Assembly: GCF_016803395.1 (NCBI RefSeq)
Contig: NZ_JAEVHL010000041.1
Location: 1 to 36,317, forward strand
Source: Micromonospora tarensis
GTDB lineage: Bacteria > Actinomycetota > Actinomycetes > Mycobacteriales > Micromonosporaceae
DNA: 36,317 nucleotides
Direction of reading: 5' to 3'
The notes beneath the pieces were generated by a model, which saw nothing but the letters and a program-made list of their open reading frames with translations, made no database searches and had not been told where the DNA came from. Made by a program: the position numbers and the translations under genes. Of the stretch, positions 33,034-36,317 are shown in pieces (within the stretch, counting starts at the first letter, position 1; the number at the start of each line of letters is the position of its first letter).

Positions 33034-33407
33034 GTTCGTGGCCGGCGCTGAATACCGGTGTTGGCCACGGAACCCGGACCGTCCGCGCTCGCGTCACCCG
33101 ACCGTACGACGTGAGCCGGCCGGTCGTCACCCACGGTGTCAACTCCGCTTGTGGCGCGCCCACCGGCCGTAGCCGTGGCCGTGCCGGTGTCCTGCACCCG
33201 ATCCAGATCTCGCATCGTCGGGCCTCCTGCCCGGGGCAGCAGATACGGCACCCCCAGCGCCACTAACGCCAGCACCACTCCGATGCTGCTGGCGATTTTG
33301 TCAGCCTTGTCCAGCCCCACCTTCACCAGATAGGTCACGAGAGCGGCGATGATCACGGCGAAAACCGCCCGCCCTGCCCATGTCCACCACCGATTACGAC
33401 GCGGCAC
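33030..33407 (-). CDS. Small two-helix membrane protein, partner of module 2 NTPase
   Basis: This 125-aa protein begins at a GTG with GGAGG seven bases upstream (a start seven codons earlier includes that ribosome-binding site and is rejected). Two membrane helices ('GRAVFAVIIAALVTYLV' and 'IGVVLALVALGVPYLL') flank the short loop 'DKADKIASSI'; the basic start predicts both ends in the cytoplasm. The 65-residue tail carries 'RATSGVD' (about 84-90) and 'VANTGI' (114-119) then RRPRT. Loop, tail length and both motif positions match the module 1 protein (12406-12759). The segment 'VVRSGDASADGPGSVANTGI' resembles residues 17-35 of the NTPase it overlaps ('VVDSGDAEASNAGVANSGV'). No known domain; partner or effector role inferred. 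Confidence 0.78.
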   Translation of the reverse strand: MPRRNRWWTWAGRAVFAVIIAALVTYLVKVGLDKADKIASSIGVVLALVALGVPYLLPRAGGPTMRDLDRVQDTGTATATAGGRATSGVDTVGDDRPAHVVRSGDASADGPGSVANTGIQRRPRT

Positions 33408-33480
33408 GCGGCCACCTCCTGCCGTCACGTGTCAGCACCCGAAGGTCAGACTCAGTGTAAGGACACGCAACTACGGCCTG

Positions 33481-33675
33481 TCACCTCGACCTCACCTTAC
33501 GGTTGCCAAGATCGGCGGAAGCGGGTGGGCGGCGGGACCAGCACCGCTCGCGGGCGAGGAACCAGGCCGGAGACCGTCGTGCGGGGACGATCGCGCTCCA
33601 GAGGCAGATCATTGCCGCCAGTCCCGCCGGAACCGCCAACGCGATCGAGGCTCCGATGAGGTTGGCGAGTGCCAC
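33481..33675 (-). CDS. Possible small membrane protein (64 aa)
   Basis: A 64-codon frame from GTG 33675, five bases after the stop of the unknown gene upstream. One hydrophobic helix ('LIGASIALAVPAGLAAMICL') is followed by a basic tail ('RERCWSRRPPASADLGNRKV'). It sits 73 bases before the module 2 membrane protein on the same strand. No homology is recognised and there is no clear ribosome-binding site, but the single clean helix argues for a real product. Confidence 0.45.
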   Translation of the reverse strand: MALANLIGASIALAVPAGLAAMICLWSAIVPARRSPAWFLARERCWSRRPPASADLGNRKVRSR

Positions 33676-33680
33676 CGGGT

Positions 33681-34826
33681 TCAGGATATGCCCCGGGGGC
33701 CGAGCCAGAGCCGCAGCGGTCCCCCACCCTCGTTGTGCAACAAACCGGTCTCCTCCGCGTAGGCCAGCGCTTCGCCCAGTTCCGCCTCGGTCACCAACAA
33801 CCGTTCAGCCAGCTCCGCCGGCGTGGTCTCCAGCGGGGTTCGGGGTGTCCAGCGCAGTACCGCTTCGAGATCCTCTGCGACAGCGCCGTAGCGGCTACGC
33901 ATATCCCGCTGCCGGACCGCCTCAACCTGATCGGGTGGCAACGACAGAACGGTGTCGATCCGGGCGGGTTGGCCAACCCGATAGGCGTCGGTTCCCTCGC
34001 GCGCCAGAATGCCGGCAGCGACCAGCAACGGGAACACGTCGCGCTTGCGGCGCACGGGGGGCACGCCCAGTTCTTCCGCGGTCTCGTCGAGCCGGCGCCG
34101 CTCCTGCGCATCCCTGGCTCGATACCCGGGCGAGACGTGGTCGGTGGCTGACCGGCGCGGCCACAGCGGTTCGTCCAGCCAACCCAGCGGATACAGCGGA
34201 GGCGAGTGAAAGCCGTCCTCGACCTGCTGAGGGGTTACCGGTCGACCAAGCCGCCGCGCCATGCCGGTGGCGATGCCCGCCACCTCCGTCACCCAGCGCG
34301 GCAGGGCCGAGTGCCAGCCGTTGTCCGGACCTCCGATAGCTGACTGGCTGCGGGCCAGCCAGACAGGCGGCTCGACTACCGGGTCGGCCCAGAACCGCAG
34401 CACCCAGCTGTACCCGGACGTGCTCTCCGTGTCCGCCTGCCGGCGCGCCACCCGCACCCGGAACCACTCCGCGTCGCCGAGGTCAAGGTCGGCCGGACCG
34501 ACGCCTCCGGTCAACGTGGTGACCGACAACCCGCCGGAGCTCGAACGGTACGGCGCTTCCAGGACGTCGTCGTACTCCTCATGATCAGCGGGCGGCGGAC
34601 CGTCGTGCAGCTCGACGCGTACCACGTGGTCATCCAGGCCGGGCGCCTGCGCGGTGACCCAGCCGGCGCCGGTCCCGGCGAACGTCCCGGTCGGCCGATC
34701 GCCGCGATCGCGAAACCGGGGCACATCCGGATCCTCGTGACCCCACTCCACCGCCGGGTCCATCAGGACAAGGAGTGCGTACTCCGGACGGTAGCCATCG
34801 GCCTCGACGGCGTCCACCAGGGTCAC
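33681..34826 (-). CDS. Hypothetical protein (381 aa) upstream of module 2
   Basis: A long soluble protein. The first 160 residues look beta-rich ('YALLVLMDP', 'DHVVRVELHDGPPPAD', 'WFRVRVARRQAD', 'YSWVLRFWADP'). The rest is helical and includes what may be winged-helix units ('PPVRRKRDVFPLLVAAGILA' and 'TPAELAERLLVTEAELGEAL'). I recognise no family. I chose the GTG at 34826; a TTG three codons earlier is possible. TATTTT at 34834-34839 (minus strand) could be a -10 for a near-leaderless message. It is the first gene of the minus-strand group leading into the NTPase module, and may be its regulator or a separate gene. Confidence 0.68.
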   Translation of the reverse strand: MTLVDAVEADGYRPEYALLVLMDPAVEWGHEDPDVPRFRDRGDRPTGTFAGTGAGWVTAQAPGLDDHVVRVELHDGPPPADHEEYDDVLEAPYRSSSGGLSVTTLTGGVGPADLDLGDAEWFRVRVARRQADTESTSGYSWVLRFWADPVVEPPVWLARSQSAIGGPDNGWHSALPRWVTEVAGIATGMARRLGRPVTPQQVEDGFHSPPLYPLGWLDEPLWPRRSATDHVSPGYRARDAQERRRLDETAEELGVPPVRRKRDVFPLLVAAGILAREGTDAYRVGQPARIDTVLSLPPDQVEAVRQRDMRSRYGAVAEDLEAVLRWTPRTPLETTPAELAERLLVTEAELGEALAYAEETGLLHNEGGGPLRLWLGPRGIS

Positions 34827-34887
34827 GCCGCCCAAAATAGTCGACTGCCGGGCGACCGGGGCCGCCGGCGGCGGCCCCGGTCTGGGA

Positions 34888-35742
34888 TCAGCTCCCGCAG
34901 ATGCCGTAGCCGTTGAGGCTCCACGAGCCGGCGAAGCCGTCGGCGTCCTCGTCCGCCCGCATCCGCACGGTGTTCCCCCCGGTGATGTTGATAGCGGTCA
35001 GCAGCACCTGACCGTTGCCGGCGTTGATGTCCGCGCCCGCGCTGTAGAGCCCCTTGCCGGCCGGGCACGCCTTGAGACCGCTGTCGGACGGGCCGCTCGC
35101 GCTCGTCCCCGTCGACACGACCCGCTCCAGCCCGGCGGGCGCAGTGGCGCAGACCGCGATCGCTGTGGCGCTCCAGCCGGCCGGCGAGGTGCCCTGCACC
35201 GCGACCGCCCGGACGGTCACCGACGTCAGGTCGAACGACGGCACCACCTGGTCGAGCACGACGTCGCCCAGGCCGCTGTTGATCCGCCCACCCATGCCGA
35301 TGACCTTCTTCGTCCCGCAGCTCGCCGTGACGAACTCCGTCCCGACCGCCCCGGTCGCGGCGACGACCTGGTAACCGGCTGGCGTGGTGGCACACTGGGC
35401 GAGGGCCTGCAGCCCCCAGTCGCCGGCGAAGTTGACCGGGCCCACCTCCCGCATCGTCGCGAAGAACCCGGTGCCGTTCGCCAGCGGCTCCAGCCGGTCC
35501 AGCCCGACCCGTCCGGCCGCCGACGAGCCGGCGGTGAGGAAGCCACCGCCCCCGGTGACCACCTTGCCGGCCGGGCAGGACGCGAACGCCGACTTGTCCA
35601 CGCTGCTCTCGGCCGCCGACTGGGTGACCGTCTCCAACCCCGCCGGCGTCGCCGAGGCCGGTGTCGCCCAGCCCATGCCGGCCACCACGGCCGCCGTCGA
35701 CATGACGGCCGTCAGCACGCCCCGTCCCTTGGTTACTCGCAT
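34888..35742 (-). CDS. Secreted protein with three internal repeats
   Basis: This 284-aa exported protein has a signal peptide (MRVTKGRGVLTAVMSTAAVVAG, cleavage after ASA near residue 32). The mature part is three repeats of about 80 residues, each with a Cys-containing start ('ASCPAGKVVTGGG', 'ASCGTKKVIGMGG', 'KACPAGKGLYSAG'), a middle 'V.L....P' strand and an end with another Cys ('LAQCATTPAGYQVV', 'AVCATAPAGLERVV', 'YGICGS'). The paired Cys in each unit suggest one disulfide per unit and a beta-propeller- or beta-prism-like fold. No enzyme motif is seen. The start at 35742 has only a weak GAGAG ribosome-binding site. It diverges from the SARP regulator at 35928. Confidence 0.78.
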   Translation of the reverse strand: MRVTKGRGVLTAVMSTAAVVAGMGWATPASATPAGLETVTQSAAESSVDKSAFASCPAGKVVTGGGGFLTAGSSAAGRVGLDRLEPLANGTGFFATMREVGPVNFAGDWGLQALAQCATTPAGYQVVAATGAVGTEFVTASCGTKKVIGMGGRINSGLGDVVLDQVVPSFDLTSVTVRAVAVQGTSPAGWSATAIAVCATAPAGLERVVSTGTSASGPSDSGLKACPAGKGLYSAGADINAGNGQVLLTAINITGGNTVRMRADEDADGFAGSWSLNGYGICGS

Positions 35743-35927
35743 GTCGCTCTCACTGTCCGCCTCGGCCGACGCCGTGCCGGCCGCCTCCCCCCGGACCTGC
35801 GGGCCCGGCGGCTGAGGAGAGCCTCGACGCGGTCGCTTGCCGTCCGCTATCCGACGGCTTGGCGCCGGCCGTGCCGGCCACGTCCTCCATAGACTGGGTC
35901 CGTCCAATCACGACCGACGGGAAAGCC

Positions 35928-36317
35928 ATGCGGTGGTCCCTCCTCGGCCCCGTCCAGGTGACCGCCGGAGGGCGGGTCCTTCCCATCGACCGCCCTCAGC
36001 AACGCGCGGTGCTCGCGCTGCTGCTCCTCAACGCCGACCGGCTGGTGCCCCTCGGGCAGCTCGTGGCGGCGCTCTGGGCGAACGATCCGCCGGCCAGCGC
36101 CCGGACCCAGGTCCAGGTCTGCGTCTCCCGGATCCGGGCAGCCCTGCGCGAGGCGGGCGCGACCGATGTGCTGACGACCCAGGGCGGCGGCTACCGGCTC
36201 ACCGTACGCGGGGCGAGCTGGACCTCGCCGAGTTCACCACGGCGGTCGAGCGGGCCCGCGCCGAGGAGGCCGCCGGCCGGCGGGCCGAGGCGGCGCGACT
36301 GCTGCGCGACGGCCTGG
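35928..36317 (+). CDS. SARP/BTAD-family regulator, N-terminal part (edge, frameshifted)
   Basis: The gene runs off the right edge. Residues 1-95 form the OmpR-like winged helix of SARP proteins ('RWSLLGPVQVTAGGRVLPID', 'PQQRAVLALLLLNADRLV', 'LVAALWANDPPASARTQVQV', 'LTTQGGGYRLTV'). The expected BTAD region 'ELDLAEFTTAVERARAEEAA' continues only in another frame. Adding one G to the GGGG at 36210-36213 joins them as 'VRGGELDLAEF'. TAGACT at 35890-35895 may be the -10. SARPs switch on antibiotic or other secondary-metabolite clusters, or with C-terminal NTPase/TPR parts act as larger regulators; the rest is outside the window. Confidence 0.82.
   Translation, partial: MRWSLLGPVQVTAGGRVLPIDRPQQRAVLALLLLNADRLVPLGQLVAALWANDPPASARTQVQVCVSRIRAALREAGATDVLTTQGGGYRLTVRGASWTSPSSPRRSSGPAPRRPPAGGPRRRDCCATAW

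Overview
The window is very GC-rich actinobacterial DNA, most likely from the Micromonosporaceae (Micromonospora-like). Pointers are the strong G/C bias at third codon positions, a SARP/BTAD regulator, an XRE-DUF5753/DUF397 pair, two NTPase-TPR genes of a kind common in filamentous actinomycetes, and several start codons that look leaderless (a TANNNT-type -10 element six or seven bases before ATG/GTG). No rRNA, tRNA, insertion sequence, CRISPR array or replication origin was seen.

Layout. 0-5.4 kb: a hypothetical protein, a secreted lectin-fold protein, a secreted CBM2-GH30 xylanase and a divergent LacI regulator with palindromic sites between them (plant polysaccharide use). 5.5-9.9 kb: an LtrA membrane protein, a GH15 glucoamylase/trehalase, a GlsB-type stress membrane protein and a small secreted carbohydrate-binding-like protein. 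9.9-12.8 kb: a two-gene module, a small two-helix membrane protein followed by a STAND-type NTPase with TPR-like repeats. 12.9-16.2 kb: an ABC exporter plus DesK/NarL-type two-component operon. 16.3-18.6 kb: PlsC acyltransferase and TetR diverging from a FabH-like ketosynthase, with three copies of one 15-bp operator between them. 18.7-22.9 kb: a Tat-exported esterase, a cobalamin riboswitch with bluB, an unknown protein, and a quinone oxidoreductase behind a SoxR-type promoter. 22.9-24.7 kb: small actinomycete-specific genes around a 5'-truncated DUF5753 regulator and DUF397. 24.7-29.8 kb: a ThDP enzyme with a cyclase-family hydrolase, a hypothetical, a MarR-FAD monooxygenase operon with its probable operator, and a NUDIX hydrolase. 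29.8-34.8 kb: a second membrane-protein/NTPase-TPR module, followed by a GIY-YIG nuclease and preceded by two unknown genes. 34.9 kb to the end: a secreted protein with three repeats and the start of a SARP regulator.

The most interesting signal is the repeated two-gene module (12.8-9.9 kb and 33.4-30.9 kb). In both copies a small protein with two membrane helices overlaps by 4 bp the start of an NTPase-TPR gene. Both NTPases carry a ten-residue motif at exactly residues 31-40 (AISGLVAGDV and ANSGVILGDV). The cytoplasmic tail of each small protein ends in a matching, module-specific version (AISGIV and ANTGIQ). This resembles the matched-motif signalling pairs described for bacterial NLR-like proteins and their effectors, here with a membrane partner. 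That function is inferred, not shown.

Six genes are interrupted by apparent frameshifts, eight events in all. Every event has the sign of one missing base (or 3n+1 bases), and seven of them can be repaired by adding one G to a coding-strand G-run. This points to homopolymer under-calling in the assembly more than to real gene decay, so those genes are annotated across the shift.
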